This document shows, piece by piece, positions 18,046 to 26,872 of a stretch of DNA of 64,000 bases. The first letter of the stretch is position 1, and each line of letters begins with the position of its first letter. The notes under the pieces were generated by a model. That model searched no databases, was not told the origin of the DNA, and saw only the letters and a list, made by a program, of their open reading frames with translations. The position numbers and the translations under genes were made by a program. This DNA comes from Cupriavidus sp. (GTDB lineage: Bacteria > Pseudomonadota > Gammaproteobacteria > Burkholderiales > Burkholderiaceae): assembly GCA_031180665.1 (NCBI GenBank), contig JAPSLP010000017.1:1-64000 (forward strand), in the 5' to 3' direction.

Positions 18046-19527
18046 TCAGATGCCGCCGAGGCAAAGGTACTTCAGTTCCAGGTACTCGTCGATGCCGTAG
18101 GTCGAGCCCTCGCGGCCCAGGCCCGACTGCTTGACGCCGCCGAACGGCGCCACCTCGTTCGAGATCAGGCCGGTGTTGATGCCGACCATGCCGTATTCCA
18201 GCTGCTCGGCGACGCGCCAGACGCGGCCGATATCGCGGCTGTAGAAATACGAGGCGAGGCCGAACTCGCTGGCGTTGGCCAGCGCCACGGCTTCCTGCTC
18301 GTCGCGGAACTTGAACACCGCGGCCACGGGGCCGAAGGTCTCCTCGCGCGAGATCAGCATCTCGGGGGTGGCATCGGCCAGCACGGTCGGCGCGATGAAG
18401 CGGCCTGAGCCCAGGCCCTCGACCAGCTTGCCGCCGGTCAGCAGACGGGCGCCGCGCGAAGTCGCGTCGTCGATATGCTGGCGCACCTTCTGCACCGCCT
18501 GGTCGTCGATCAGCGGACCCTGGGCCACGCCGGCGTCGAAGCCGTTGCCCACGCGCAGGCCCTCGGCCTGGCGCGCGAGCTTGGCGACGAACTCGTCGTA
18601 GATCGACTCGTGCGCATAGAAGCGGTTGGTGCAGACGCAGGTCTGGCCGGCATTGCGGTACTTGGACGCGATCGCGCCTTCGACCGCGGCATCGATATCG
18701 GCGTCGTCGAACACGATGAAGGGCGCATGCCCGCCCAGCTCCAGCGCGATCTTCTTGACCGTCGGCGCGCATTGCTCCATCAGGATGCGGCCCACCGGGG
18801 TCGAGCCGGTGAAGGACAGATGGCGGACCACCGGCGACGCGCACAACGTCTTGCCGATCGCGATCGACTGATCGGCATCGCCGGTGACGATATTGATCAC
18901 ACCGGCCGGGATGCCGGCGCGGTGCGCCAGTTCGGCCATCGCCAGCGCGCACAGCGGCGTCTGCTCGGCCGGCTTGACCACGATGGTGCAGCCGGCGGCC
19001 AGCGCGGGCGCGCACTTGCGCGTGATCATCGCGATCGGGAAATTCCACGGCGTGATCGACGCGCAGACGCCGATCGGCTGCTTGAGCACCACCATCCGCT
19101 TGTCGGCCCAGGTCGAGGCCGGCACGTCGCCGCTGACGCGCTTGGCCTCCTCGGCGAACCACTCGATGAACGAGGCGCCGTAGACCACCTCGCCCTTCGA
19201 TTCGGCCAGCGGCTTGCCCTGTTCGGCCGTCATCAGCGCGGCCAGATCGTCGGTGTGGGCGATCAGCAGATCGAACCAGCGGCGCATCAGGTTGGCGCGC
19301 TCCTTGGCCGTCTTCGCGCGCCAGGCCGGCCAGGCCGCCTCGGCGGCGGCGATCGCCCGCTCGGTTTCGACGGCGCCCAGGTTGGCCACCTGCAGCAGTT
19401 CCTGGTTGTTCGCCGGGTCGATCACCGGGAAGGTGGTGCCGTTGTCGGCCCCGACCCATTCGCCGTTGACATAGGACTGGCTGCGGACCAGGGCACGGTC
19501 CTGGATTCGGTCTAGCGCATTGGCCAT
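18046..19527 (-). CDS. gabD: NAD(P)-dependent succinate-semialdehyde dehydrogenase
   Basis: An aldehyde dehydrogenase of 493 residues with the catalytic Cys in 'NAGQTCVCTNRFYAHE' (near residue 300) and the activating Glu in 'ALELGGHAPFIVF' (near residue 265). The 'SFTGSTPVGRILMEQ' cofactor motif and the C-terminal 'FGGVKQSGLGREGSTYGIDEYLE' are those of GabD. It oxidises succinate semialdehyde to succinate in 4-aminobutyrate breakdown. The pair of Cys residues (TCVC) allows the redox switch known in GabD. No gabT is next to it. Confidence 0.9.
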   Translation of the reverse strand: MANALDRIQDRALVRSQSYVNGEWVGADNGTTFPVIDPANNQELLQVANLGAVETERAIAAAEAAWPAWRAKTAKERANLMRRWFDLLIAHTDDLAALMTAEQGKPLAESKGEVVYGASFIEWFAEEAKRVSGDVPASTWADKRMVVLKQPIGVCASITPWNFPIAMITRKCAPALAAGCTIVVKPAEQTPLCALAMAELAHRAGIPAGVINIVTGDADQSIAIGKTLCASPVVRHLSFTGSTPVGRILMEQCAPTVKKIALELGGHAPFIVFDDADIDAAVEGAIASKYRNAGQTCVCTNRFYAHESIYDEFVAKLARQAEGLRVGNGFDAGVAQGPLIDDQAVQKVRQHIDDATSRGARLLTGGKLVEGLGSGRFIAPTVLADATPEMLISREETFGPVAAVFKFRDEQEAVALANASEFGLASYFYSRDIGRVWRVAEQLEYGMVGINTGLISNEVAPFGGVKQSGLGREGSTYGIDEYLELKYLCLGGI

Positions 19528-19635
19528 CGTGGTCTCCTGTAATCGGTTCTGGTTGCAGATGATAGCGGGGGATGGCGGCGGCCGCGGGCGGGCGCGTCGG
19601 GAGCCGGGCGCTGCGGGTCCTGGGCCGCCCAGCTC

Positions 19636-21171
19636 TCAGCCGCCGGTCGGCCGCTCGAACAGCGTCTCCCACATGCTGTCGACGCGGGTCCTGGTCGCCG
19701 CGTCCATCTGGATGGGACGTCCCCATTCGCGGGTGGTTTCGCCGGGCCACTTGTCGGTGGCGTCGATGCCCATTTTCGAGCCCAGCCCCGATACCGGCGA
19801 GGCGAAGTCGAGGTAGTCGATCGGCGTATTGTCGACCAGCACCGTATCGCGCGTCGGGTCGACGCGCGTGGTGATCGCCCAGATCACCTCCTTCCAGTCC
19901 CGCACGTCGACATCGTCGTCCACCACCACGATGAACTTCGTATACATGAACTGCCGCAGGAAGCTCCAGACGCCGAACATCACCCGCTTGGCGTGGCCGG
20001 CGTACTGCTTCTTCATGCGCACCACCGCCATCCGGTAGCTGCACCCTTCGGGCGGCAGATAGAAGTCGGTGATCTCGGGAAACTGCTTTTGCAGCAGCGG
20101 CACGAACACCTCGTTCAGCGCGACGCCGAGCACCGCCGGCTCGTCGGGCGGCTTGCCGGTGTAGGTGGAGTGATAGATCGGATCGCGCCGCATCGTGATG
20201 CGGTCGATGGTGAAGACCGGGAACCAGTCCTGTTCGTTGTAGTAGCCGGTGTGATCGCCGAACGGGCCTTCCAGCGCGTGCTGGTAGCCGGACGGATGCG
20301 TCGGGTCCGGCTGGATATGGCCTTCGAGCACGATCTCGGCCGAGGCCGGCACGCTCAGTTCGGACAGCGTCGGCGTCAGGCAGCCGGCCAGCGCGGTGCG
20401 GCTGCCGCGCAGCAGGCCGGCGAACTGGTATTCGGACAGCGTATCGGGCACCGGCGTCACGGCACCCAGCATCGTGGCCGGATCGGCACCGAGCGCGACC
20501 GCGATCGGGAACGGCTTGCCCGGGTTGGCCAGCGCGTGCTCGCGGAAGTCCAGGGCGCCGCCGCGGTGTGCCAGCCAACGCATGATGACCTGGTTGCGGC
20601 CGATCACCTGCTGGCGGTAGATGCCCAGATTCTGCCGCTTCTTGTGCGGGCCCTTGGTCACCACCAGGCCCCAGGTGATCAGCGGCGCGGCGTCGCCGGG
20701 CCAGCACTTCTGGATCGGCAGGCGCGCCAGATCGACGTCGTTGCCTTCCCAGACGATCTCCTGGCAGGCCGGGCTTGACACCTTCTTCGGCGCCATGTCC
20801 CACACCGACTTGACCAGCGTGAACAGCTTGCCGGCCTCGCGCAGGCCGCGCGGCGGCTCGGGTTCCTTCAGCGCCGACAGCACGCGCCCGATGTCGCGCA
20901 GATCGGCCAGCGATTCCGCGCCCATGCCCAATGCGACCCTGCGTGGTGTGCCGAACAGATTGGCCAGCACCGGCATGTCGAAAATCGCCTCACCTGCTGC
21001 CGCGGCGCCGCGCGTCGGCCTCTCGAACAGCACGGCGGGACCTTCGGCACGCAGCAGGCGATCGCAGATTTCGGTCATTTCGAGGTCCGGCGACACGGGC
21101 GCCGCGATGCGCCGCAACTCGCCCTGTTGTTCGAGTTGACCGATGAAATCGCGCAAGTCTTTGTATTGCAT
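19636..21171 (-). CDS. ubiD: 4-hydroxy-3-polyprenylbenzoate decarboxylase (UbiD)
   Basis: UbiD removes the carboxyl group from polyprenyl-hydroxybenzoate in ubiquinone synthesis, using prenylated FMN made by UbiX. The start '[22 protein letters not shown]' and the '[29 protein letters not shown]' and '[24 protein letters not shown]' blocks are diagnostic; the last carries the Glu/Asp acid network. ATG 21171 was chosen over the track's 21285 because the family begins here; the protein is then 511 aa. It is transcribed divergently from the leader RNA/transglycosylase unit. No ubiX is in the window. Confidence 0.95.
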   Translation of the reverse strand: MQYKDLRDFIGQLEQQGELRRIAAPVSPDLEMTEICDRLLRAEGPAVLFERPTRGAAAAGEAIFDMPVLANLFGTPRRVALGMGAESLADLRDIGRVLSALKEPEPPRGLREAGKLFTLVKSVWDMAPKKVSSPACQEIVWEGNDVDLARLPIQKCWPGDAAPLITWGLVVTKGPHKKRQNLGIYRQQVIGRNQVIMRWLAHRGGALDFREHALANPGKPFPIAVALGADPATMLGAVTPVPDTLSEYQFAGLLRGSRTALAGCLTPTLSELSVPASAEIVLEGHIQPDPTHPSGYQHALEGPFGDHTGYYNEQDWFPVFTIDRITMRRDPIYHSTYTGKPPDEPAVLGVALNEVFVPLLQKQFPEITDFYLPPEGCSYRMAVVRMKKQYAGHAKRVMFGVWSFLRQFMYTKFIVVVDDDVDVRDWKEVIWAITTRVDPTRDTVLVDNTPIDYLDFASPVSGLGSKMGIDATDKWPGETTREWGRPIQMDAATRTRVDSMWETLFERPTGG

Positions 21172-21446
21172 CAGGAATTTGTGGTTGGGCGAGGGGCGTG
21201 ACGATGGCGCCACGCTCGTCGAACGGCTGAATGAGGTGCAGTGCGGTCCATATTCGACCGCGCCGCGAGAAAATTTTTGCGCCACAGCGTACCCGCAAAT
21301 TGTAAGTTTTTTTGAATGGCAAGCGGACGCGCGGGGCGGGACATCCTAGGCCAGCACTACGATTGCGGCCACCTGAGTGATTCGTTCACCCCACAATAGC
21401 GGGGTTTCGTTATAACCACAGGGAATGTTTTTCCGTTCTTTAATTC

Positions 21447-21475
21447 TTGACTCGATATAAAACGATTTTTACAAT
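21447..21475 (+). promoter_or_regulatory. Strong sigma70-type promoter for the structured leader RNA
   Basis: TTGACT (21447-21452) and TACAAT (21470-21475) are separated by exactly 17 bp within an AT-rich stretch, which stands out from the GC-rich surroundings. Transcription would begin near 21481-21483, about 48 nt before the first base of the closing stem of the RNA. Confidence 0.75.
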
Positions 21476-21481
21476 CGCGTC

Positions 21482-21741
21482 TGCTCAAAGGTGTGCTGCG
21501 TTGCAACAACGAACTTTTCGATCCTGTCAAGGGGTGTAACGCAGATCACCACGTTGGATCAACCCGAGTGGACCGCTACAACGGCGGTCCCTCCGATCAC
21601 CGCTGGCAATGACCGGCGCGTCTTGAGTCTTCGCAGCAGGGCAGGCTACCCCAAGAGCCTCCTCTGCTAATCGCTGGGCGCTTGGGGAGCGCCCACCAAC
21701 AACAGATGCCGATCGCCCCTGCAAGGCGGTGCGACATCCTT
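21482..21741 (+). ncRNA. Unrecognised structured RNA leader with a predicted kissing loop
   Basis: Folded by hand, AGGGGTGT-aa-CGCA (21530-21543) pairs with TGCGACATCCTT (21730-21741) and encloses six hairpins. P2 is 21544-21560, P3 is GGACCGC/GCGGTCC (21570-21590), P4 is CGCTGG/CCGGCG (21601-21618), and P5 is 13 pairs long with one mismatch (21635-21668). P6 is TGGGCGC/GCGCCCA (21675-21695) and P7 is 21712-21729. The P5 loop contains CCCCAA (21649-21654) and the P6 loop TTGGGG (21682-21687), a perfect 6-bp loop-loop match. A further small hairpin, CGTTG-CAA-CAACG, lies at 21499-21511. No terminator separates it from the lytic transglycosylase ATG 82 nt downstream, so it looks like a 5' leader or riboswitch-like element. 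I do not recognise it as a TPP, FMN, cobalamin, c-di-GMP, SAH, 6S, tmRNA or RNase P RNA. Confidence 0.65.
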
Positions 21742-21822
21742 ACTTGACTACGTTGCCAGTGGACGGCCATGCGTGGGCGCAAGCCCTGCAGGCCCGGGAG
21801 CCGGCGGCGCATGGAGGTAAGC

Positions 21823-22935
21823 ATGAGTGGTTGGAAAACCCTTCATCTTCCCGGTGTCGGGCGGGCGTTGCAGGTCCGCTTCAGGCAACCGGTTCCCGGT
21901 GTGCGGCGTGCCCTGCAGGTTCGTCTCGCGCATCCGGTCGCGGGCCGCGCACTGCGCAGCGGTCGCGCAACGTTGAAATACGCGCTGAACAGCGCGGGTC
22001 TGATCGCGGTGGTGGCCGGTATTTCGCTGTCGATCAGCCAGGAATGGCGCACCGCGCTGGCCGGCATGCTGGCCGGCAACGAGGCGCCTGCCATTCTGCT
22101 GGAGGCGGCGACCGCGTCGGCGCCGGTCCATGCCAGCACGGCCGACGTGGCGGCTGCCAAGCTGCTGCCTGCCGTCAAGGTGCCGCCGGGCGGCGCCGCG
22201 GTGCCGCCCGTCGCGGCCGTGGGCCTGCCGAGCGTCTCGGGCGTCGGCGAGTGGGCCAATGCCAGCCAGTCGAAGGTGCCGTCGGTCGCCCATCTGGCGG
22301 CCCGTATTCCGGCCCAGCGCGTGGCCCTGGACGCGCGTTACAGCAGCACGCTGGCCAACGCACGCGAACAGGCCGCGGTGGCCGAGTACATCGCGCGCAA
22401 GTACCGCGTGGCCGCGCAGGCGACCGCGCAACTGGTCAAGGCCGCCTATCTGACCGGCCGCGAGGTCGGTATCGATCCGCTGCTGATCCTGGGCGTGATC
22501 GCGATCGAGTCCAGCTTCAATCCGTACGCGGAGAGCGGCGTGGGCGCGCAGGGCCTGATGCAGGTGATGACCAAGGTCCACCAGGACAAGTACGAGCACG
22601 TCGGCGGTGTCGCGGCCGCGCTCAATCCTTACGCCAACATCAAGATCGGTGCGCTGGTGCTGAAGGACTGCATCGCCCGCGCCGGTTCGATCGAAGGCGG
22701 CCTGAAGTACTACGTCGGCGCCACCACGGCGACCGATGGCGGCTACGGCGCCAAGGTGCTGGCCGAGCGCGCGAAGCTGCGCCAGGTGCTGGGCATCCGC
22801 GGCAACGCGCCGGCGGCCAAGCCGGACGTGATTGAGTCGCTGCCGGGTCCGTCGTCGACCAAGACGCAGGCCGAGCATACGCCCGAGCCGGAAAACTTCG
22901 AGCTCGAGGCGGCGCAGACGCCCCGCAAGGCCTGA
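21823..22935 (+). CDS. Lytic transglycosylase, SLT domain
   Basis: The C-terminal domain is an SLT fold with the catalytic Glu in 'GVIAIESSFNPYAESGVGAQGLMQVM' (about residue 230), preceded by 'AYLTGREVGIDPLL' and followed by 'NPYANIKIGALVL'. It cleaves peptidoglycan glycan strands, releasing anhydromuropeptides. Residues 55-80 form a single membrane segment ('ALNSAGLIAVVAGISLSIS'), so the enzyme is probably anchored in the inner membrane facing the periplasm. ATG 21823 (MSGWKTLHLPG) follows GGAGGTAAGC. The ATG at 21811 in the same frame overlaps that ribosome site and is less likely. The N-terminus carries Val/Arg/Gln-rich repeats ('GRALQVRFRQPVPGVRRALQVRL'). Expression is probably set by the RNA leader. 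Confidence 0.88.
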   Translation: MSGWKTLHLPGVGRALQVRFRQPVPGVRRALQVRLAHPVAGRALRSGRATLKYALNSAGLIAVVAGISLSISQEWRTALAGMLAGNEAPAILLEAATASAPVHASTADVAAAKLLPAVKVPPGGAAVPPVAAVGLPSVSGVGEWANASQSKVPSVAHLAARIPAQRVALDARYSSTLANAREQAAVAEYIARKYRVAAQATAQLVKAAYLTGREVGIDPLLILGVIAIESSFNPYAESGVGAQGLMQVMTKVHQDKYEHVGGVAAALNPYANIKIGALVLKDCIARAGSIEGGLKYYVGATTATDGGYGAKVLAERAKLRQVLGIRGNAPAAKPDVIESLPGPSSTKTQAEHTPEPENFELEAAQTPRKA

Positions 22936-22984
22936 TTCCGGCGCGGCTCGTCCGCGCGCGGTCGAAAGCACACAGTCGAAAAAA

Positions 22985-23021
22985 AGCGGCGCAGCCTGGT
23001 TGGCTGCGCCGCTTTCGTTTT
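22985..23021 (+). terminator. Rho-independent terminator of the transglycosylase gene
   Basis: AGCGGCGCAGCC-TGGTT-GGCTGCGCCGCT is a perfect 12-bp stem with a 5-nt loop followed by TTCGTTTT, 49 bp after the stop codon. The upstream AAAAA makes it partly usable for the convergent aminotransferase transcript as well. Confidence 0.9.
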
Positions 23022-23065
23022 GGCGGGACGTGGCGATGGCCGCCGCCATTGCGCTATCCCTGCTT

Positions 23066-24250
23066 CTATTTCCCGAACAGCTTGCCGAGCCGCCGCATCG
23101 CTTCCTCGATATGGGCCATCGACGTCGCGTACGAGATGCGGATGTACTCGCGCGCGGTATGCGGGCCGAAGTCCAGGCCGGGTACCAGCACCACGCCGGC
23201 ATCGTGCAGCATCGCCTGCGTCAGCCGGTCGGAGTCGCCCGCGGCCGGGTGCTGCACGTCGCGGCAATCGGCGTAGACATAGAAGGCACCATCGGGCTTG
23301 ACCGGCACGCGCAGGCCGAGCGCTTCGAGCGCGGGCACGATGGCATCGCGCCGGCGCTGGAATTCGGCCTTGCGCTCGTCGTAGATCGCCAGCGCCTCGG
23401 GCGTGAAGCAGGCCAGGGCCGCATGCTGCGCCACCGCGGACGCGCAGATGAACAGGTTCTGCGCGACCTTCTCGAAGTCGGCGACCAGCGCGTCCGGCAC
23501 CACCAGCCAGCCCAGCCGCCAGCCCGTCATGTTGAAGTACTTGGAGAAGCTGTTGACGGTGACCACATTGTCGTCGAGCGACAGCGCCGACACCGGCCGA
23601 CCGTCGTACGACAGCCCCTGATAGATTTCGTCGACGATGGCGAAGCCCCGGCGCTGGCGTACCTCGGCGAGGATGTCATCCAGCTCGTCGGGCAGGATCG
23701 AGGTGCCGGTCGGGTTCGACGGCGAGGCCAGCAGCACGCCGCGGGTGGCTTCGGTCCAGTGCTCGCGCACCTGGTCGGCGGTCAGCTGGAAGCGTGCCTG
23801 CGGGCCGCTGGGGATCATGCGGGCGACGCCGTCGAAGGCGGCGACGAAATGCCGGTTGCAGGGATAGCTCGGGTCCGGCATCAGCACCTCGGCGCCGATC
23901 TCGACCAGCACGGCGCAGGCGAGCAGCAGCGCGCCGGAGGCCCCGGCGGTGACGATCACCCGGCGGGCCGGGATATCGAGCCCGTAGGCGGTCTTGTAGT
24001 AGCCAGCGATCGCCTCGCGCAGCGCGTGAATGCCGAGCGCGCCGGTGTATTGCGTCACGCCGCGACGCATTGCCGCTTCCGCCGCCCGCACCACCGGCTC
24101 GGCCGCGGTGAAGTCGGGTTCGCCGATGCCCATATGGATGATGTGCCGGCCGGCACGTTCGAGCTCGGCGGCCTGCTTGGCCAGTTCCATCACGTGGAAG
24201 GCGCGGATATTGGCAAGGCGGGAGGCGGTGGCGAGGCGCTGTGGGTCCAT
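23066..24250 (-). CDS. Pyridoxal-phosphate aminotransferase, class I/II
   Basis: A fold-type I aminotransferase of 394 residues. The PLP lysine is in 'VNSFSKYFNMTGWRLGWLVVP' (about residue 235), 'SNPTGTSI' supplies the Asn contact, and the C-terminal Arg in 'EYIRISYATSM' binds the substrate carboxylate. It resembles the bacterial AspC/AlaA-like group, whose substrates vary (alanine, aspartate, aromatic acids). ATG 24250 (MDPQRLATASR) is favoured over an ATG 17 codons upstream because the family starts here. It lies 143 bp after nusB and could be read from the riboflavin-nusB transcript. Confidence 0.88.
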   Translation of the reverse strand: MDPQRLATASRLANIRAFHVMELAKQAAELERAGRHIIHMGIGEPDFTAAEPVVRAAEAAMRRGVTQYTGALGIHALREAIAGYYKTAYGLDIPARRVIVTAGASGALLLACAVLVEIGAEVLMPDPSYPCNRHFVAAFDGVARMIPSGPQARFQLTADQVREHWTEATRGVLLASPSNPTGTSILPDELDDILAEVRQRRGFAIVDEIYQGLSYDGRPVSALSLDDNVVTVNSFSKYFNMTGWRLGWLVVPDALVADFEKVAQNLFICASAVAQHAALACFTPEALAIYDERKAEFQRRRDAIVPALEALGLRVPVKPDGAFYVYADCRDVQHPAAGDSDRLTQAMLHDAGVVLVPGLDFGPHTAREYIRISYATSMAHIEEAMRRLGKLFGK

Positions 24251-24393
24251 GGCGGGTAACTTGGAATCGATGGGAAAAAGGGTTGCGCGGCCCTGGAGCA
24301 CGACGGTGGCGCACTACCGCGATCATCGCCGGAAATGAAAACACCCGCCTGGGCGGGTGTCGGTCCGGCGCATGCCGCAGGGGCGCGCGCCGG

Positions 24394-24888
24394 TCAGCGT
24401 CGGGCGGCGACCTCGGTGGCGCGCACCTGCGCGGCAACCTTGTCGAGCACGCCGTTGACGTACTTGTAGCCTTCGACGCCGCCGAAGGTCTTGGTCAGCT
24501 CGACGGCCTCGTTGATGACGACCTTGTACGGGATGTCGATGCAGTGCACCAGCTCGTAGCTGCCGATCAGCAGCGCGGCACGCTCGACCGGCGACAGCTC
24601 TTCGACGGTGCGGTCCAGGAACGGCGAGAAGGCGGCCGTCAGCCGTTCTTCCTCGCGCACGGCGCCGCCCAGCAGCGCGTCGAAATGCTCGCGGTCGGCC
24701 TTGTTGAAGCCCTGGGCGTCGTGCAGGTGGGCCTGGATCGCACCGATGTCGTTGCGGTTCAGCAGCCACTGGTACAGGCCCTGCAGCGCCAGTTCGCGCG
24801 AACGGCGGCGCGCGCTCTTGGGCGGCGCCTTGGCGTCGGAGCGGCCGGACTTGGCGGCAGGCTTGCCGCCCTGTGCTGCATCACTCAT
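24394..24888 (-). CDS. nusB: Transcription antitermination factor NusB
   Basis: NusB binds boxA RNA together with ribosomal protein S10 and supports antitermination on rRNA operons. The all-helical protein begins after a Lys/Ala-rich, probably disordered stretch ('[19 protein letters not shown]'). The core '[15 protein letters not shown]' and '[17 protein letters not shown]' and '[15 protein letters not shown]' are typical. ATG 24888 overlaps the ribH stop by 8 bp (ATGAGTGA), so translation is coupled. The length is 164 aa. The order ribH-nusB is widespread in bacteria. Confidence 0.96.
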   Translation of the reverse strand: MSDAAQGGKPAAKSGRSDAKAPPKSARRRSRELALQGLYQWLLNRNDIGAIQAHLHDAQGFNKADREHFDALLGGAVREEERLTAAFSPFLDRTVEELSPVERAALLIGSYELVHCIDIPYKVVINEAVELTKTFGGVEGYKYVNGVLDKVAAQVRATEVAARR

Positions 24889-25381
24889 CGTCGTCCTCGT
24901 CCTCGTCGTCCTGGCCACGCAGCGAATCGAGCGCCGCCACCAGGTTCGCCATCTCCACCGCGGCACGGGCACAGTCGCGGCCCTTCTCGCGGGTGCGGGC
25001 ATGGGCCTGGGCGTCGGTATCGACGGTCAGGATGCCGTTGGCGATCGGCAGGTTGAAGTCCAGGCCGACACGGGTGATGCCCGCGCCCGACTCGTTCGAG
25101 ACCAGCTCGAAGTGGTAGGTTTCGCCGCGCACCACGGCGCCCAGCGCGATCAGCGCATCGAATTGGCCGCTCTCGGCCATCTTCTGCAGTGCCAGCGGGA
25201 TTTCCAGTGCGCCGGGCACCGTCACCACCAGCGTGTCTTCGCCTTCGATGCCCAGCTTCTCCAGCTCGGCTACGCAGGCTTCGCGCAGCGCGTCGCAGAC
25301 CGGCTCGTTGAAACGCGCCTGCACGATGCCGATGCGCAGGCCTTCGCCGTCGAGATTGCTCGGGTAGAAACCGTGATCCAT
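24881..25381 (-). CDS. ribH: 6,7-dimethyl-8-ribityllumazine synthase
   Basis: RibH condenses the pyrimidine intermediate with 3,4-dihydroxybutanone phosphate to form lumazine, the penultimate riboflavin step. Motifs seen: 'GIVQARFN' at the N-terminus, '[11 protein letters not shown]', '[17 protein letters not shown]' with the catalytic His, and 'PIANGILTV'. ATG 25381 ([14 protein letters not shown]) gives 166 residues. The C-terminus ends in an acidic run ([10 protein letters not shown]), an oddity outside the fold. It sits 68 bp downstream of ribBA. Confidence 0.96.
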   Translation of the reverse strand: MDHGFYPSNLDGEGLRIGIVQARFNEPVCDALREACVAELEKLGIEGEDTLVVTVPGALEIPLALQKMAESGQFDALIALGAVVRGETYHFELVSNESGAGITRVGLDFNLPIANGILTVDTDAQAHARTREKGRDCARAAVEMANLVAALDSLRGQDDEDEDDDE

Positions 25382-25449
25382 ATCGTTCTCCAGGGTTCGG
25401 TGAGCGGCCGCGCCCGGGATGGGCCGGCCGCCGGTATTGGGGGGGACGC

Positions 25450-26559
25450 TCAGTCGTCGTCGCCGTTCATCGGCTGGTAGCCGGTCACTTCGAGATCGTA
25501 GCCCGTCATGCTGGGCATCTTGCGCGGCGAGGCCAGCACGCGCATCTTGCCCACGCCGACATCGCGCAGGATCTGCGCGCCGATGCCGTAGGTGCGCAGG
25601 TCCGGCTTGCGCGGCGCGCGCGTCTGCGGCTCGTCCAGCGCGCTGAATTGCGCGAACAGCCGCTCGGCGCTGTCGCCGCAGTTCAGCAGCACCATCACGC
25701 CGCTGTCGGCCGCGCCGATCGCCTCCAGCGAGGCCGGCACCGTCCACGAGTGGGTGGTGCGCGAGACTTCGAGCAGGTCCAGCACCGACAGCGGCTCGTG
25801 CACGCGCACCAGGGTCTCGACGTCGCGCTGCGGATCGCCCTTGATCAGCGCCAGATGGGCGTGGCCGCTGGGCGTGTCGCGGTAGGCGATGCTGCGGAAG
25901 GTGCCGTACGGCGTCTGCATGGTGCGCTCGCCGACGCGGTCGACGATGCATTCGGTGCGGCTGCGGTAGTGGATCAGGTCGGCGATGGTGCCGATCTTCA
26001 GGCCGTGCAGCTCGGCGAATTCGATCAGGTCCGGCAGCCGCGCCATGGTGCCGTCGTCCTTCATGATTTCGCAGATCACGGCAGCCGGGGTCACGCCGGC
26101 CAGCGCCGCCAGGTCGCAGCCCGCCTCGGTATGGCCGGCGCGCATCAGCACGCCGCCGGGCTGGGCGGTCAGCGGGAAGATGTGGCCGGGCTGGACCAGA
26201 TCGCTCGGCCTGGCGTCGCGTGCGACGGCCGCTTGCACGGTACGGGCGCGGTCGGCCGCCGAAATGCCGGTGGTGACGCCTTCGGCCGCCTCGATCGACA
26301 CCGTGAAAGCGGTGCCGTGCGGGGTGCCGTTGCGGCTGACCATCGGGTGCAGTTCCAGCTGACGGCAACGCTCGGGCGTCAGCGTCAGGCAGATCAGGCC
26401 GCGGCCGTACTTGGCCATGAAGTTGATGGCCTCGGGCGTGACGAAATCGGCCGCCAGCACCAGATCCCCCTCGTTCTCGCGGTCTTCCTCGTCGACCAGG
26501 ATAACCATGCGGCCGGCACGGATCTCGGCAATGATGTCTTCGGTTGGGGCGATCGTCAT
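25450..26559 (-). CDS. ribBA: 3,4-dihydroxy-2-butanone-4-phosphate synthase with degenerate GTP cyclohydrolase II domain
   Basis: The N-terminal 200 residues are an intact RibB: '[22 protein letters not shown]' and '[14 protein letters not shown]' hold the metal and substrate residues. It converts ribulose 5-phosphate to the four-carbon riboflavin precursor. The C-terminal 150 residues resemble GTP cyclohydrolase II but lack its zinc Cys cluster: where RVHSECLTGDxxxSxxCDC is expected the sequence reads '[21 protein letters not shown]'. So the second activity is unlikely, and this is a 'RibBX'-type protein. The GTP cyclohydrolase II (RibA) must be elsewhere. ATG 26559 gives 369 aa. Confidence 0.92.
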   Translation of the reverse strand: MTIAPTEDIIAEIRAGRMVILVDEEDRENEGDLVLAADFVTPEAINFMAKYGRGLICLTLTPERCRQLELHPMVSRNGTPHGTAFTVSIEAAEGVTTGISAADRARTVQAAVARDARPSDLVQPGHIFPLTAQPGGVLMRAGHTEAGCDLAALAGVTPAAVICEIMKDDGTMARLPDLIEFAELHGLKIGTIADLIHYRSRTECIVDRVGERTMQTPYGTFRSIAYRDTPSGHAHLALIKGDPQRDVETLVRVHEPLSVLDLLEVSRTTHSWTVPASLEAIGAADSGVMVLLNCGDSAERLFAQFSALDEPQTRAPRKPDLRTYGIGAQILRDVGVGKMRVLASPRKMPSMTGYDLEVTGYQPMNGDDD

Positions 26560-26735
26560 GAGGTAGGCAAAGGAAAGTCTGGCGGGGCGGCCCCGGGCGA
26601 GGCCCGTGAGGCGACTGCGGCGCGCCGGGGCGGCGCGCGGTTTAACCCGGCATTGTACGCGATGCGAGCCGGGGGCAAGGGGCGCCGAGGGCAGGGTCGG
26701 CCGAGGCGCCTGGGGGATGGGCCGGGGAGGGATCC

Positions 26736-26823
26736 GCGATGGAACCGCGATGGAACCGCGATCGAACCGCGATGGGCCCGCGATGGGCCCGCGATGGGCC
26801 CGCGATGGGCCCGCCATGGGCCC
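26736..26823. repeat. 11-bp tandem repeat, 8 copies (gcgatggaacc / gcgatgggccc)
   Basis: Eight units of 11 bp lie in the ribBA-ribE gap: gcgatggaacc twice, gcgatcgaacc, gcgatgggccc four times, then gccatgggccc. The unit drifts from 'gaacc' to 'ggccc', showing expansion of one variant. It is non-coding here and sits in the 5' region of ribBA. Confidence 0.9.
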
Positions 26824-26872
26824 GGGGCCGAATCCGGACCGTGCGGGCTTGCGCGGACCGTCAGGCGGGTTT

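Noticed and set aside
16748-20803. 1351-aa minus-strand ORF across aacS, gabD and ubiD
   Set aside because: It reads through three genes in a wrong frame. The three overlapped genes are recognisable by motif in other frames.
21482-21741. 6S RNA, tmRNA or RNase P RNA as identity of the structured RNA
   Set aside because: 6S is one long hairpin with a central bubble. tmRNA needs a tRNA-like end with GGTTCGAATCC and a tag frame. RNase P has conserved GAGGAAAGTCC-type blocks. None of these is present.
26560-26735. FMN riboswitch upstream of ribBA
   Set aside because: The conserved RFN blocks were not found. The region holds only GC-rich sequence and the 11-bp tandem repeats.
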